Of a stretch of 64,000 bases of DNA, positions 43,277 through 52,562 are shown piece by piece; positions within the stretch are counted from its first letter, which is position 1; each line of letters opens with the position of its first letter. The notes beneath the pieces were generated by a model. It saw only the letters and a program-made list of their open reading frames with translations. It was not told the origin of the DNA and ran no database searches. This stretch comes from Bog-473 sp963745665 (GTDB taxonomy: Bacteria; Actinomycetota; Acidimicrobiia; Acidimicrobiales; RAAP-2): NCBI GenBank assembly GCA_963745665.1, contig CAVUYE010000002.1, positions 310,001 to 374,000 of the forward strand, read 5' to 3'. The position numbers and the translations under genes are program-made.

Positions 43277-44445
43277 GGACGTTCCCGGCCGAGGAGGAGG
43301 ACGTCGCAGAAGAGGGCACCGGCCCCACCGTTCGAGCACAGGGCGACCTTCGCCCCGCCGACCTGGTTCGAAGAGCACGTGCCGCGCAGCTGCTGGGTCG
43401 CACGGATGACTCGCTGCAATTGCTGGGCGTTGATCCCCGGATGACTGAAGGACATGGTGCCCCCGTCGGTGGTCACCGGGAGGATGCCGCCGGGTCCGAT
43501 GTTTCCGTCTTCGACGAACGGGCCACCCTCACCGGGCCCGCAGAAACCGAATGCTTCGAGTTGTCTGATGATCTCGAAGGAGAAAGGGTCGTAGAGCTCG
43601 GCCACGTCGACGTCGGCGGGTGAGAGGCCGGCCATGGAAAAGGCCTGTCGGGCCGCCCGGGCACCGACCAGTCCGGCCGGAATGGCATCGGAGCGCGGCT
43701 GCCAGTCCCAGACGGGGGCGACCACGTATGCCGGTCCGAAGGAGTCGCTGGCACCACCGAGAATCCACACGGGAGCGCCACCCTCGCCGGCGCGCTCCGC
43801 TGTGGTCAGGACGATGGCACAGCCACCCTCCGACGTCGTGGCGCAGTCGAGCAGGTGGAAGGGGTCGGCGATCATGCGCGAGGCCAGGATGTCGGCCGGG
43901 GAGAAGGGCCCCCGGCCGAAGTAGACGGCATCGGGGTTGACGTGGCCGTTGGTCCGGATGACGGCGGCCACGGCGGCCATCTGCTCCGGCGTGGTGCCGT
44001 AGGTGAGCATGTGCCGCCGTGCCATGAGTGCGAATTCGGCCGCTGTGAACATCCCGTAGCCGACGACGAGCTCATTGGCCGGCCGGGTCCAGGGTGCGGT
44101 CGAGGACCGATCGGAATGGACGCCGGCACCACCGGCGGCGAGGAGCACAACCTTGCACTGACCGGTGGTGATCAGGGCCGCCGCGTCGAGGAGGGCGGGA
44201 ATGCCCAGCGAGCTCGGCCGGCGGGTGCACGGGCCGAGGCCCAGCTCGAGGGCGATCTGCGCGCAGTCCGTCCCGACGACCCCGTCGACCTCGCGCGGTG
44301 AGACGCCGGCGTCGGCCAGCGCCCCGAGCGCCCCCACCAGGGCGATGGACGTCGAGTCGTGGTCCGGCAGGGCCCGGGCTTGCACCGTGTTGCAGACGCC
44401 GACGATGGCCACACCGGCAAAGGCATGCGGCGCGGCGACAGTCAC
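43273..44445 (-). CDS. SCP2-thiolase-like lipid-transfer protein (Ltp2-type aldolase)
   Basis: This 390-residue protein of the thiolase fold lacks the normal catalytic Cys. The C-terminal ELYDPFSFEIIRQLEAFGFC and FVEDGNIGPGG, with the late SFSHPGINA and GGAGAL segments, match Ltp2-like retro-aldolases, in which a conserved Tyr (here in LYDPF) and a His act in C-C cleavage of 17-hydroxy side chains. Coupled to a DUF35 gene, it is likely a side-chain-cleaving aldolase; the exact substrate is not known. The start is GTG. Confidence 0.85.
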   Translation of the reverse strand: MTVAAPHAFAGVAIVGVCNTVQARALPDHDSTSIALVGALGALADAGVSPREVDGVVGTDCAQIALELGLGPCTRRPSSLGIPALLDAAALITTGQCKVVLLAAGGAGVHSDRSSTAPWTRPANELVVGYGMFTAAEFALMARRHMLTYGTTPEQMAAVAAVIRTNGHVNPDAVYFGRGPFSPADILASRMIADPFHLLDCATTSEGGCAIVLTTAERAGEGGAPVWILGGASDSFGPAYVVAPVWDWQPRSDAIPAGLVGARAARQAFSMAGLSPADVDVAELYDPFSFEIIRQLEAFGFCGPGEGGPFVEDGNIGPGGILPVTTDGGTMSFSHPGINAQQLQRVIRATQQLRGTCSSNQVGGAKVALCSNGGAGALFCDVLLLGRERP

Positions 44446-44564
44446 GGATGGATTGTCTCAACGAGTGGAGGCTCCAGTCCAAAGCGCCCGGCTAGCCTGC
44501 GCCGGAACGGGGTGGGACGGGGCTGCATTGTCGGGGCCATGGTGGCCCGGGGGTTGGGAAGAGA

Positions 44565-46052
44565 GTGAACCAAGGGCATTCGGGCGGCACGCCGTCTCGT
44601 CTGCGATGCGTCGTGTTGACGGTCCTGACCACGTTGGTGCTCGCCGTGCCGCTTGCGTCCGGCGCCGCCACCGCCACCGCGACCGCGGCCACCGCCCCCG
44701 GGGGCGGCGACATCGCCTGGTCACCCTGCCCGAACGTGTCCGGCTACTTGTGCGGAACCCTGCGGGTGCCGCTGGACTACGCCGATCCGTCCCGGGGATC
44801 GGCGTCCCTGGCCGTGATGGAGCATCCGGTGCCGCAGAGCAAGGGTGTCATCGTCTTCAACCCCGGCGGGCCGGGGGAGAGCGGGGTGCTGATCCTGCCC
44901 ATCCTGGCGTCACTCGTGCCCGACGCCGTGAAGGACCAGTTCACCCTGGTGAGCTTCGACGAGCGGGGAACGGGCTCGAGCGAGCCGTTTCTCTGTGGGC
45001 CGTCGGCCGTGGCGGCGAGCAGCGCAGTGGCGGGAACCCCGGCCGCGACCCGGGTCTTCGCCGATCTGGAGCGCTCCTGCCGGGCCCGGTATCCCGCCTT
45101 GTTCCCGACCGTGAACACCACGACATCCGCCCGCGACATGGACCAGCTGCGGGCTGCGCTCGGGGTGAAGACGATCGACTACTACGGCCTGTCCTACGGG
45201 ACGGCGCTGGGCTCGGTCTACTCGCAGCTCTTCCCGCATCGCGTCGGCGCCATAGTTCTCGACGGGGCGGTGGACGCCAACCTGAGCCTGATCACCGATG
45301 CGCACGCCGATGCCGATGCCATTGAGACGGCGCTGACGCGCCAGCTCGACGATTGCACCTCTAAGCCAGGGTGCCCGTTGGGCCCGGATCCGGTCGCCTT
45401 CTACGAGAAGCTGCAACAGCAGCTGAGTCGCTCGCCGCTCGCGGCGCCGGCCGGCGGCGATACGACGCTGGTGACCGTGGGCGATCTGTACACCGCCACG
45501 TTGCTCTACCTGTCCGCTCCGATTTTCACCCCCGGGTACTTCCCTGCACTGGTTGCCGCGGCGGCCGGCAACGGTGCCCCGCTCCGGTCGGTCGCGCTCG
45601 GGCTGGAGGACGACCTGAATGGAGCGCCGCTCGTGGGCCCGCTGTGGACGATCACCTGCAGCGACGCGGTCACTCACCCGGACGCGCGCACGACGGCGGC
45701 GTTGGCCCGCACGTTGGCCGCCCGGGACCCCCTGGGCGGGGCCGAGGCCGTGTCCAACTACCTCATCGGGTGCCCGGGCTGGGGCACATCGAACGAGCCC
45801 GTCCCGAGTCTGTCGCCGCACGGCGCGTCGGCCCCTCTGGTGATCGGGAACGTGTACGACCCCAACACGCCGTATGTCATCGCCCCCAAGCTCGCCGCGG
45901 TCGTGGGCGGACGGCTCGTGACGTACGTGGGCGACGGGCACACCTGGCTGCTCAACGGATCGACGAACACCTGTATGGCCAATATCGTGACGTCGTACAT
46001 CGTCGACCGGGTCTTGCCCGCCGAGGGAACGCGGTGCACCGCCTCGCCGTGA
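44565..46052 (+). CDS. Secreted alpha/beta-hydrolase, tripeptidyl aminopeptidase-like
   Basis: This 495-residue exported hydrolase has a signal peptide (hydrophobic stretch about residues 14-35). It shows the family order of the SlpD/TAP-type peptidases: NPGGPGESG oxyanion region, the nucleophile elbow GLSYGTALG, YDPNTP for the acid and GDGHTWLL for the histidine, with Cys pairs typical of secreted actinobacterial members. The start GTG has GGAAGAGA just upstream. It is unrelated to the catabolic theme and convergent with an SDR. Confidence 0.85.
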   Translation: MNQGHSGGTPSRLRCVVLTVLTTLVLAVPLASGAATATATAATAPGGGDIAWSPCPNVSGYLCGTLRVPLDYADPSRGSASLAVMEHPVPQSKGVIVFNPGGPGESGVLILPILASLVPDAVKDQFTLVSFDERGTGSSEPFLCGPSAVAASSAVAGTPAATRVFADLERSCRARYPALFPTVNTTTSARDMDQLRAALGVKTIDYYGLSYGTALGSVYSQLFPHRVGAIVLDGAVDANLSLITDAHADADAIETALTRQLDDCTSKPGCPLGPDPVAFYEKLQQQLSRSPLAAPAGGDTTLVTVGDLYTATLLYLSAPIFTPGYFPALVAAAAGNGAPLRSVALGLEDDLNGAPLVGPLWTITCSDAVTHPDARTTAALARTLAARDPLGGAEAVSNYLIGCPGWGTSNEPVPSLSPHGASAPLVIGNVYDPNTPYVIAPKLAAVVGGRLVTYVGDGHTWLLNGSTNTCMANIVTSYIVDRVLPAEGTRCTASP

Positions 46053-46056
46053 CGCG

Positions 46057-46803
46057 TCAGATGTACATGCCGCCGTTGACGCCGATCAGCTGGCCGGTGA
46101 TGTAGCTGGCCTCGTCCGAACACAAGAACGCGCAGGTGGCCGCGATGTCGTCGGGCGTTCCGGCCCGCCCCGTCGGGACCATGCTCCCCATTGCGTCGAC
46201 ACTGGGCACATTGCCCACCCCAGCGGCGTTTCTGGCCATGGGCGTGTCGACGATGGTCGGTGGGATGGTGTTGACGGTGATGCCCTGGCCCGCGAACTCC
46301 CGCGCGAAGGCCTTCGTGAGGCCGATCACCCCGCCTTTCGACGCCACGTAGTGCGCCATGCGCGGCGCTCCTGATTGGGCGCTCGACGACGAGATGGTCA
46401 CGATGCGACCCCACTGCGCCGCCGCCATGTCAGGCACCGCCAGCTGCATACACGTAAAGGTGCCCGTCAGGTTGACGGCCAGAATGCGATCCCACTTCTC
46501 GGCGGTGATGTCGGCCACGGCGTCGAAGGACTCGATCCCCGCGCTGGTCACGAGGATCGCGACGGGCCCGAATTCCTTGCGCACCTCGGAGAACACGCGC
46601 TCCAAGCCGGCACGATCGGCCACGTCGACCTCGTAAGACGTGGCCGGCAGACCCTGGCCGGAGAGGTCCGTCGCCTCCTTGGCCGCCGCGGCGCCGTCCC
46701 GGTCGAGCAACGCCACCGCGTGGCCGTCCGCGGCGAACCGACGGGCGACACCGAGGCCGATCCCCGAGGCCGCCCCGGTGACCACGGCCACGCGGCCGCT
46801 CAC
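46057..46803 (-). CDS. SDR-family oxidoreductase
   Basis: This 248-residue classical SDR has TGAASGIGLGVARRF, VTSAGIESF, ISSSSAQSG and YVASK. Its GTG start overlaps the stop of the P450 (GTGA), so the product probably acts on the P450 product, for example oxidising an introduced alcohol. It is a near paralogue of the SDR at 37169-37936, and the neighbouring P450s are also paralogous, pointing to duplicated modules. Confidence 0.9.
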   Translation of the reverse strand: MSGRVAVVTGAASGIGLGVARRFAADGHAVALLDRDGAAAAKEATDLSGQGLPATSYEVDVADRAGLERVFSEVRKEFGPVAILVTSAGIESFDAVADITAEKWDRILAVNLTGTFTCMQLAVPDMAAAQWGRIVTISSSSAQSGAPRMAHYVASKGGVIGLTKAFAREFAGQGITVNTIPPTIVDTPMARNAAGVGNVPSVDAMGSMVPTGRAGTPDDIAATCAFLCSDEASYITGQLIGVNGGMYI

Positions 46804-48077
46804 CGGGATCCCTCGGCCGGGGTGAATTCGATGTGCAGCTGGTGCAGGCCGCGGAGGATCCAGGTGGGCTCGTACTCGAAGTGGCGGGCCGAGGGCGGCC
46901 CGTGGTGTTCCTCGGAGAGCCGGATGTCACGCATCCGGTCGAGGATGCGCGCAATGCTGACCCGGCCCTCAACGCGGGCCAGGGGCCCGCCGGGGCAGGC
47001 GTGCACGCCGCGTCCGAAGGCCAGGTGGACCTTGGCGTTGGGCCGGTCGAGCCGGAACTCGGCGGGACACTCGAAGAGCCGGGGGTCGCGGTTCGCCGCT
47101 CCGTTGAGCAGCATCACCGGCGAGCCAGCGGCGATGTCGACCCCGGCGATTTTGGTCGATCGGCGGGCCAGCCGGAAGTCCGACTTCACCGGGCTCTCAA
47201 TACGCAGGCACTCTTCGATGAAGTCGGGGATGCGGTCCGGATAGGCCCGGAGCTCGTCCTGCAGGTCGGGGTATTCGCAGAGGTACTTCAGGCCGACGGC
47301 CAGCAGGCGTGCGGTCGTCTCCTGGCCGGCGGCGAACAGGAATGTCGCCGTCCTGACGACCGCGGTCACGTCCGGCGTCGACCCGTCCGGGTAGGTGGCC
47401 TGGGCCAAACGCGTCAGTGCATCCTCGCGGGGCTCGCGCCGGCGCTCCTCGATGTACTGGGCGAACCAGGTATCGAGCCCCTCGAGGGCGTTGCCGATGT
47501 CGGCGTCGCCGCCGAGCTCGCCGGGCGCATGGCTCAGTCCGAAGAATTCGCGCAACCGCTGGTGGTCGGTTTCGGGCACCCCGAGGACGTCCGCCACCGC
47601 GAGCATGGCGAACGGCTGGGTGTACGCGCTGATGAACTCGCAGCGGCCGGCTCCGACGAACTCGTCGATCTGCCGGTCGGCCAGTCCCCACATGAACGCT
47701 TCGTTCTCCTTCAGGCGCTTCGGCGTGAGCAGGCGCATGACCAGGGCACGCTCCTGCGTGTGCATGGGCGGGTCCATGGTCACCATGTGCTCGCTCATGG
47801 GCAGCTGGTCCCGGTGGCCGTCAATGATGGCGCCGACGTCGTCACCCTCGAGGGGGACCGGGAAGGTCGCAAAGGGGCCGATCACGGAGTTGCAAGACGA
47901 GAAGGTCTCGGTGTCGAGGTAGATCTCCATCGCCTCCTCGTAACCCGAGACTGCGACCACGCCGAGGTTGTCGGTGGGAAGGACGGGGCACTGTGCCCGC
48001 AGGTGGTCGAAGTACGGGTAGGGATCCTCCACGAGCGATTGGTCGCTGAAGAAGTCGATCGTCTCCCAGTCGGGCAA
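46800..48077 (-). CDS. Cytochrome P450 (paralogue of 40333-41628)
   Basis: A TTG at 48077, seven bases after AGGGAG, is the best start: it gives 425 residues and aligns with the start of the paralogous P450, whereas upstream starts would fall inside the operator. Motifs are AGQETT, EECLR and the haem loop FGRGVHACPGGPLARVE with Cys361. It is the first gene of a coupled P450-SDR pair, divergent from a TetR gene across an inverted repeat, and so probably repressed by that TetR. Confidence 0.9.
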   Translation of the reverse strand: MPDWETIDFFSDQSLVEDPYPYFDHLRAQCPVLPTDNLGVVAVSGYEEAMEIYLDTETFSSCNSVIGPFATFPVPLEGDDVGAIIDGHRDQLPMSEHMVTMDPPMHTQERALVMRLLTPKRLKENEAFMWGLADRQIDEFVGAGRCEFISAYTQPFAMLAVADVLGVPETDHQRLREFFGLSHAPGELGGDADIGNALEGLDTWFAQYIEERRREPREDALTRLAQATYPDGSTPDVTAVVRTATFLFAAGQETTARLLAVGLKYLCEYPDLQDELRAYPDRIPDFIEECLRIESPVKSDFRLARRSTKIAGVDIAAGSPVMLLNGAANRDPRLFECPAEFRLDRPNAKVHLAFGRGVHACPGGPLARVEGRVSIARILDRMRDIRLSEEHHGPPSARHFEYEPTWILRGLHQLHIEFTPAEGSR

Positions 48078-48129
48078 CGCGGTCTCCCTTCGTCTCCCCG
48101 CTTCGGGCGGGACCGACCATGCTGTGCAG

Positions 48130-48161
48130 GTGCTCAGCATGTTTTGACGAATGCTTAGCAC
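48130..48161. promoter_or_regulatory. Inverted-repeat operator between P450 and TetR
   Basis: GTGCTCAGCAT (48130-48140) and ATGCTTAGCAC (48151-48161) are inverted with one mismatch and a 10-base spacer, so the half-sites are two helical turns apart. It lies between the divergent P450 (start 48077) and TetR (start 48190) genes and is the best candidate for autoregulation by that TetR. Confidence 0.65.
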
Positions 48162-48189
48162 CGGTGTCCATATGTGACAAGTTGTCGGG

Positions 48190-48777
48190 ATGACGATGGC
48201 GTCGCAGCCGAGACGGATCGGCGCGGCCGACTCCAAGACCAGGGCCCAACTGCTCGGTGCCGCCGAACAGCTCCTGCTCGACGAGGGCTACGCGGCCGTC
48301 ACCTCACGTCGCGTCGGGGCGAAGGCGGGGCTCAAGCCGCAACTCGTCCACTACTACTTCCGCACCATGGACGACCTCTTCTTGGAGGTCTTCCGGCGCC
48401 GGGCCGATGAGAGCCTCGCCCACTTCGAGCGGACGGTGGCGGCCGACAACTCTCTGCGGACGCTGTGGCAGCTGAATGCCGATCCGCGGGGGGCCGCCTT
48501 CATGACCGAGTTCGTCGCGCTGGCGAACCATCGCAAGTCCATCCGCACGGAGATCGCGCGCTATGCCGAGCGCTCCCGCGCCGCCCAGCTGGTGGCGCTG
48601 ACGGCCGCCCTCGACGCGCACGGCATCGCTCCGGAGCAGCTACCGGCGATCGTCGCCCTGCTGCTGATGACCGGCCTCTCCCAGGTGCTCGCTCTCGAGC
48701 GCGGCCTGGGCGTCACCGCGGGTCACGACGCCACCAATGAGTTCGTGCAGCGCGTTATCGAGCAGCTTGAGCCATGA
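48190..48777 (+). CDS. TetR-family regulator
   Basis: This 195-residue repressor has an N-terminal helix-turn-helix (RAQLLGAAEQLLLDEGYAAV, then SRRVGAKAGLKPQLVHYYFR) and a helical ligand pocket. It is divergent from the P450-SDR pair and its stop overlaps the 3' end of the convergent desaturase by 23 bases. The inverted repeat upstream is its probable operator. Confidence 0.88.
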   Translation: MTMASQPRRIGAADSKTRAQLLGAAEQLLLDEGYAAVTSRRVGAKAGLKPQLVHYYFRTMDDLFLEVFRRRADESLAHFERTVAADNSLRTLWQLNADPRGAAFMTEFVALANHRKSIRTEIARYAERSRAAQLVALTAALDAHGIAPEQLPAIVALLLMTGLSQVLALERGLGVTAGHDATNEFVQRVIEQLEP

Positions 48778-49804
48778 GCAGCCGCGGCTGGGCCGCGGCA
48801 ACGGCATCCGCCCGCAGGTACCGGATCGTCTGACGGTAGGAGCCGGCCAGGCTGTCCTCGCGGTAGCTCAGGTCGTTCTCGGCGCAGAAGGCCTTCACGA
48901 GGCGCTGGGCCCGGGCCAGGTTCGGACGAGGCATGCTCGGGAACAGGTGGTGCTCAATCTGGAAATTGAGACCGCCGAGAGCGACGTTCGTGAACCAACC
49001 GCCGGCCACGTTGCGGGACGTGATCACCTGGCGTCGGACGAAGCTCAGTCCCTGGTCGGGGTCCACGAGGGGCATCCCCTTGTGGTTGGGGGCGAAGCTG
49101 CACCCCAGGTACACCGAGAAGACGGCCTGCTGAATCGCGATGAACGCCACGGCCTTCAGGGGGGAGAGGACCCAGAACACGCAGGCGAGGTAGAGGGCGG
49201 CGTGCATGCCGAGGAGCGCGGCCTCTAGGAAGGCGGTCCGGTCGCGCTGGCGGATCAGTCGCCGAATTCCCAGCACGTAGATGCCCGTGCTGCGCAGGAT
49301 CATGAGCGGGAAGAACAACGGGGCCTGCCACTTCGTCATGAACCGTGCCGTCCGGCCCGGCTGGGGCGGTTGCCCGTCGCCGGCCGGCGCGCCGACGGCT
49401 GCCGCGCTGACGTCGGGATCGCGGCCGACTTCGTTGGGATGCGCGTGATGCGCGCTGTGCTTCGGCACCCACCAGCCGAAGCTCATGCCGATCAGGACGT
49501 TTCCCACGGCCAGCCCGAGGGCCCGGTTGGCCCGCCTGGACCGGAAGACCTCGTGGTGGCCGGCATCATGCCCGACGAAGCCGAGCTGGGTGAAGGCCAG
49601 GCCGAGAAATCCGGCGACCGCGAGCGCCCACCACGAGCTCCCGATGAGGATCAATGCGGCGAAGCCCACCCCGAAGGCCGCGACAGTGAGTGGGATCATG
49701 ACGCTGTAGTAGCCGAACCGGCGATCGAGGAGTCCCGCCTCTCGGACCCGTCGAGCCAAGACGCCGAAGTCCGCTTGCGTTGTGTCGATGGTGGCCGTGG
49801 GCAC
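48755..49804 (-). CDS. Membrane fatty-acid desaturase (DesA3-like)
   Basis: This 349-residue di-iron desaturase has three histidine boxes: HDAGHHE (79-85), HSAHHAHPN (116-124) and QIEHHLFP (about 283-290). Four hydrophobic segments surround them. This family in mycobacteria introduces a cis double bond into stearoyl-CoA-type acyl chains, using an oxidoreductase partner not encoded here. The start is GTG. A perfect 22-bp tandem repeat lies 68 bases upstream and probably controls it. It is divergent from nothing closer than the LLM gene. Confidence 0.9.
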   Translation of the reverse strand: MPTATIDTTQADFGVLARRVREAGLLDRRFGYYSVMIPLTVAAFGVGFAALILIGSSWWALAVAGFLGLAFTQLGFVGHDAGHHEVFRSRRANRALGLAVGNVLIGMSFGWWVPKHSAHHAHPNEVGRDPDVSAAAVGAPAGDGQPPQPGRTARFMTKWQAPLFFPLMILRSTGIYVLGIRRLIRQRDRTAFLEAALLGMHAALYLACVFWVLSPLKAVAFIAIQQAVFSVYLGCSFAPNHKGMPLVDPDQGLSFVRRQVITSRNVAGGWFTNVALGGLNFQIEHHLFPSMPRPNLARAQRLVKAFCAENDLSYREDSLAGSYRQTIRYLRADAVAAAQPRLLMAQAAR

Positions 49805-49871
49805 AGTTCCGCTCCCCGTATTCGTGGTCGAGCGCTACCGGGAATCTAGGCAACCCTGTGTGTCGACACTC

Positions 49872-49915
49872 AGTAATCCGTATCCGGGATTCTAGTAATC
49901 CGTATCCGGGATTCT
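49872..49915. repeat. Perfect tandem duplication of a 22-bp unit, promoter region of desaturase
   Basis: Two identical adjacent 22-bp units span 49872-49893 and 49894-49915. Each begins AGTAATCC and ends GGGATTCT and contains inverted AATCC / GGATT arms with a 7-base centre. A 22-bp period is close to two helical turns, as for paired operator sites. They lie upstream of the desaturase start. Confidence 0.7.
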
Positions 49916-49979
49916 AGACCCCCTTCGGGCCGCCTGTCGGTACAGGCCGGCGCGGCGGGCCTGTACCGTGGGACCGGAC

Positions 49980-50876
49980 TCAGGAGGCGGGAGTGCGGGA
50001 GCCTCCGAACTGCCTGATGACAGCGTCCCCGAAAGCCGCCAACGTCTCGGGTGGGGCGAAGTCGCAGAACCACGCATAGACCCGCTCGACACCGCGCTCC
50101 TGCAGCGTGCCGAAGTAGTCGACCAGCTCGGCTGCGCTGCCGACGATCGGGATCGACCCGAAGCGCCGCCGGGCCGTCGCCTCGATCTCGTCACGCGGGC
50201 CGCCGGGCGGGACGAAGGCCACCTGGACCTGCAGCGAACAACGGGCGTTCCCCGAGAGCGGGCGCATCTCTTCGAGCCTGTCGACGATGTGGGTGTGCAC
50301 GTTCCACCAGTCGGCATGGGCGGCCACAAGCCGCATCGTTCCCTTGCCGGCCCCGCCGATGACGATCGGGATCTGCCCGACCGGGCCCGGTCGCTGCTGC
50401 GCGCCGTGCAGCGTGAAGTGCTCGCCCTCGTAGTCGAGCGTCTCGCCGGCCCAGAGCGCCTTCATGATCTCGAGCGATTCCCGCAACCGGCTCAGCCGCG
50501 CCTTCGGCTCGAGAGATCCGATGCCGAACGTGCGGAACTCGTCGGCCACCGAGCCCCATCCGATGCCGAGTTCGAACCGCCCCCCGGACGCCTGGTCGAT
50601 GGAGACGGCCTCGCGCGCCAGGACGGCCGGGTGCCGGAACGAGTCGCAGAGGACCAGCGACCCAACCCGAAGGTGCTCGGTCCGGCTGGCGAGCCAGGCG
50701 CTCGTGATCATCGCCTCGGTCATGGGTTGGCTCTCCGCCAGTGGCGGGGCCATGTGGTCCATGTTCGCGATGCCGTCGAACCCGGCCGCCTCGGCGGCAC
50801 GGGCGCGCAGCACCATCTGGTCCATGGTCAGCCGCATCTGCGGCAGGTAGAGCCAGAATTCGAGCGGGCTGTTCAC
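49980..50876 (-). CDS. LLM-class F420-dependent oxidoreductase
   Basis: GTG 50876, seven bases after GAGGAG, starts 298 residues. The luciferase-like fold is shown by FWLYLPQMRLTMDQM, the SIDQASGGRFELGIGWGSV glycine-rich loop and IPIVIGGAGKGTMRLVAAHA. Actinobacterial members usually take hydride from F420H2, although FMN cannot be excluded. It could reduce an alpha-beta double bond or oxidise an alcohol in the catabolic pathway. Confidence 0.85.
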   Translation of the reverse strand: MNSPLEFWLYLPQMRLTMDQMVLRARAAEAAGFDGIANMDHMAPPLAESQPMTEAMITSAWLASRTEHLRVGSLVLCDSFRHPAVLAREAVSIDQASGGRFELGIGWGSVADEFRTFGIGSLEPKARLSRLRESLEIMKALWAGETLDYEGEHFTLHGAQQRPGPVGQIPIVIGGAGKGTMRLVAAHADWWNVHTHIVDRLEEMRPLSGNARCSLQVQVAFVPPGGPRDEIEATARRRFGSIPIVGSAAELVDYFGTLQERGVERVYAWFCDFAPPETLAAFGDAVIRQFGGSRTPAS

Positions 50877-51015
50877 GGGAGACTCCTCGTCAGCATTCGG
50901 CCGGGTTCGGCGTGGACGGTGCCCCAGTCCGGCTTGGTGACACGCCGGCCCGAGGATATCTAGGGTTCTCCTGCGGGCGACAACCGGTGGGGTCGGGCCC
51001 GACGCGAGGAGGACG

Positions 51016-51954
51016 ATGAAGGCTGTACGCAGTGTGGAGGGGGGAGTGGCCGTCGTCGATCTCGACCAGCCACCCGGCATCGGCGAGGTGCTCGACATGC
51101 GGGCCACGAGCATCTGCGGCTCCGACCTGAGCTACATCAAATTCGGGAGCCGGGCCATCCTGGGCCACGAGCTCGCCGGTGTGCGGGAGGACGGCACTGC
51201 GGTGGTCGTCGAGGCCATCTACGGCTGCATGGAGTGCGCGCAGTGTGTTCGTGGTGCGTACAACCTGTGCCCGACCCACGGGCAGCGCGCCCTCGGCGTG
51301 AGCGCCGACGGCGGCATGTCGGAGCAATTCCGCGCCCCGACGGCCAGGCTGGTTCCCCTCCCTCCCGGTCTCGATGTGCGCGACGCGTCCATTGTCGAGC
51401 CTGCGGCCGTCTCGTGGCATGCGCTCGGGCTCGCCGGTGCCGCTCCGGGGAGCCACGTCGCCGTCGTCGGTGCCGGCGCGCTCGGGTTGCTCGCCGTGGC
51501 CGGGGCCCGGCGGCTCGGCGCGGACGCCGTCGCGCTCGAGGCGCGCCACCCCTACCAGAAGGAGGCGGGAGAGCGACTGGGCGCGCGCGTGGGCGCCGAT
51601 GGCGTCTACGACGTCGTCGTCGAGGCGGCGGGCACCGAGGCGAGCTTGGCCAGGTGTGGTGAGCTCGTCGCACCGGGTGGGACGATCGTCGTCCTCGGCG
51701 TGCATTTCGGTCCCGTGCAGTTGGACTGGATGCCGCTCTTCCAGAAGGAGGCCAGGGTCATCCCGTCACTGGGTTACAGCGCCAACGACGGCGGTCGCGA
51801 AATGGAGGACGCAGCCGCCATGCTGGCCGACGACCCCGACATCGTCCGCACCGTGATCACGCACCGCTTTCCGATGGAAGACGCCGCCGAGGCGTTCCGC
51901 GTCGCGTCCGAGCGCGCGAGCGGTGCGGTCCGCGTCGTCATCGAGCCGTCCTGA
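51016..51954 (+). CDS. Zinc-dependent alcohol dehydrogenase (MDR family)
   Basis: This 312-residue medium-chain dehydrogenase is short for the family. The catalytic zinc ligands are in SICGSDLSY and GHELAG, the structural zinc in YGCMECAQCVRGAYNLC, and the cofactor loop is VVGAGALGLLA. It would interconvert an alcohol and an aldehyde/ketone. Its 3' end overlaps the antisense end of a broken CMD gene. Confidence 0.87.
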   Translation: MKAVRSVEGGVAVVDLDQPPGIGEVLDMRATSICGSDLSYIKFGSRAILGHELAGVREDGTAVVVEAIYGCMECAQCVRGAYNLCPTHGQRALGVSADGGMSEQFRAPTARLVPLPPGLDVRDASIVEPAAVSWHALGLAGAAPGSHVAVVGAGALGLLAVAGARRLGADAVALEARHPYQKEAGERLGARVGADGVYDVVVEAAGTEASLARCGELVAPGGTIVVLGVHFGPVQLDWMPLFQKEARVIPSLGYSANDGGREMEDAAAMLADDPDIVRTVITHRFPMEDAAEAFRVASERASGAVRVVIEPS

Positions 51955-52537
51955 GGGGAGGCGGCGGAAGTTCACCCGGCACACCGATGCTGTTGAGCAC
52001 GGCGGCGAGGCACAGGTAGCCCCCGATCACGAACAGCAACTCGAAGATCTCCGCCGGGGTGAAGTGTGCCGCCAGGTCCGCCCACGTGGCGTCACCGACC
52101 CGCATGGTCGTCGACTATCTCGTCGACTGCGGTCAACAGGGCCCGCTCGAACGGCGTCCAGACCGCAGCCCCCGGTCCCTCGGGGACGGCGTCGATCTGC
52201 GCCGCGCGCAGGCCGGTGTCGCCGCCCATGCGGGCGTGCTGCGCCCACTCGTACCCCGACTGCGTGCGCCAGGCCACCCGGAGGACGAGGAGCTCCCGGA
52301 CGGGCGCGCTGAGACAGGCGTCCTCGCCGGCCAGCATCTCGGTGAAGGGGAGCCAGGAGGCGCTGACGGGGAGGTGATGGGCGAACATCTCGAGCACGAT
52401 CGGCATAGGCGGCGCGTCCGGCGCCCGGACAGGTAGCGCTCGGGCCGGCGCAGGAACTGCAGCAACGTGGAGCGGGTCTCGTCGTCCCAGTCGGTGAATG
52501 GGACGGGGGCCAGCCGCGGCTCATCGGGAGCTGTCAT
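51938..52537 (-). pseudogene. Carboxymuconolactone decarboxylase-like gene, two frameshifts
   Basis: From ATG 52537 the product reads DEPRLAPVPFTDWDDETRST, then changes frame near 52420-52430 (equivalent to -1 or +2) into VLEMFAHHLPVSASWLPFTE and VRELLVLRVAWRTQSGYEWA, and again +1 near 52100 into ATWADLAAHFTPAEIFELLF. Repaired, it is about 190 residues, like the CMD protein at 37920-38501, with the same missing catalytic Cys. It may be a sequencing artefact or true decay; neighbouring remnants favour decay in this stretch. Confidence 0.65.
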
Positions 52538-52562
52538 GTGTCCTTTCTGCCGTTGTGTGTCG

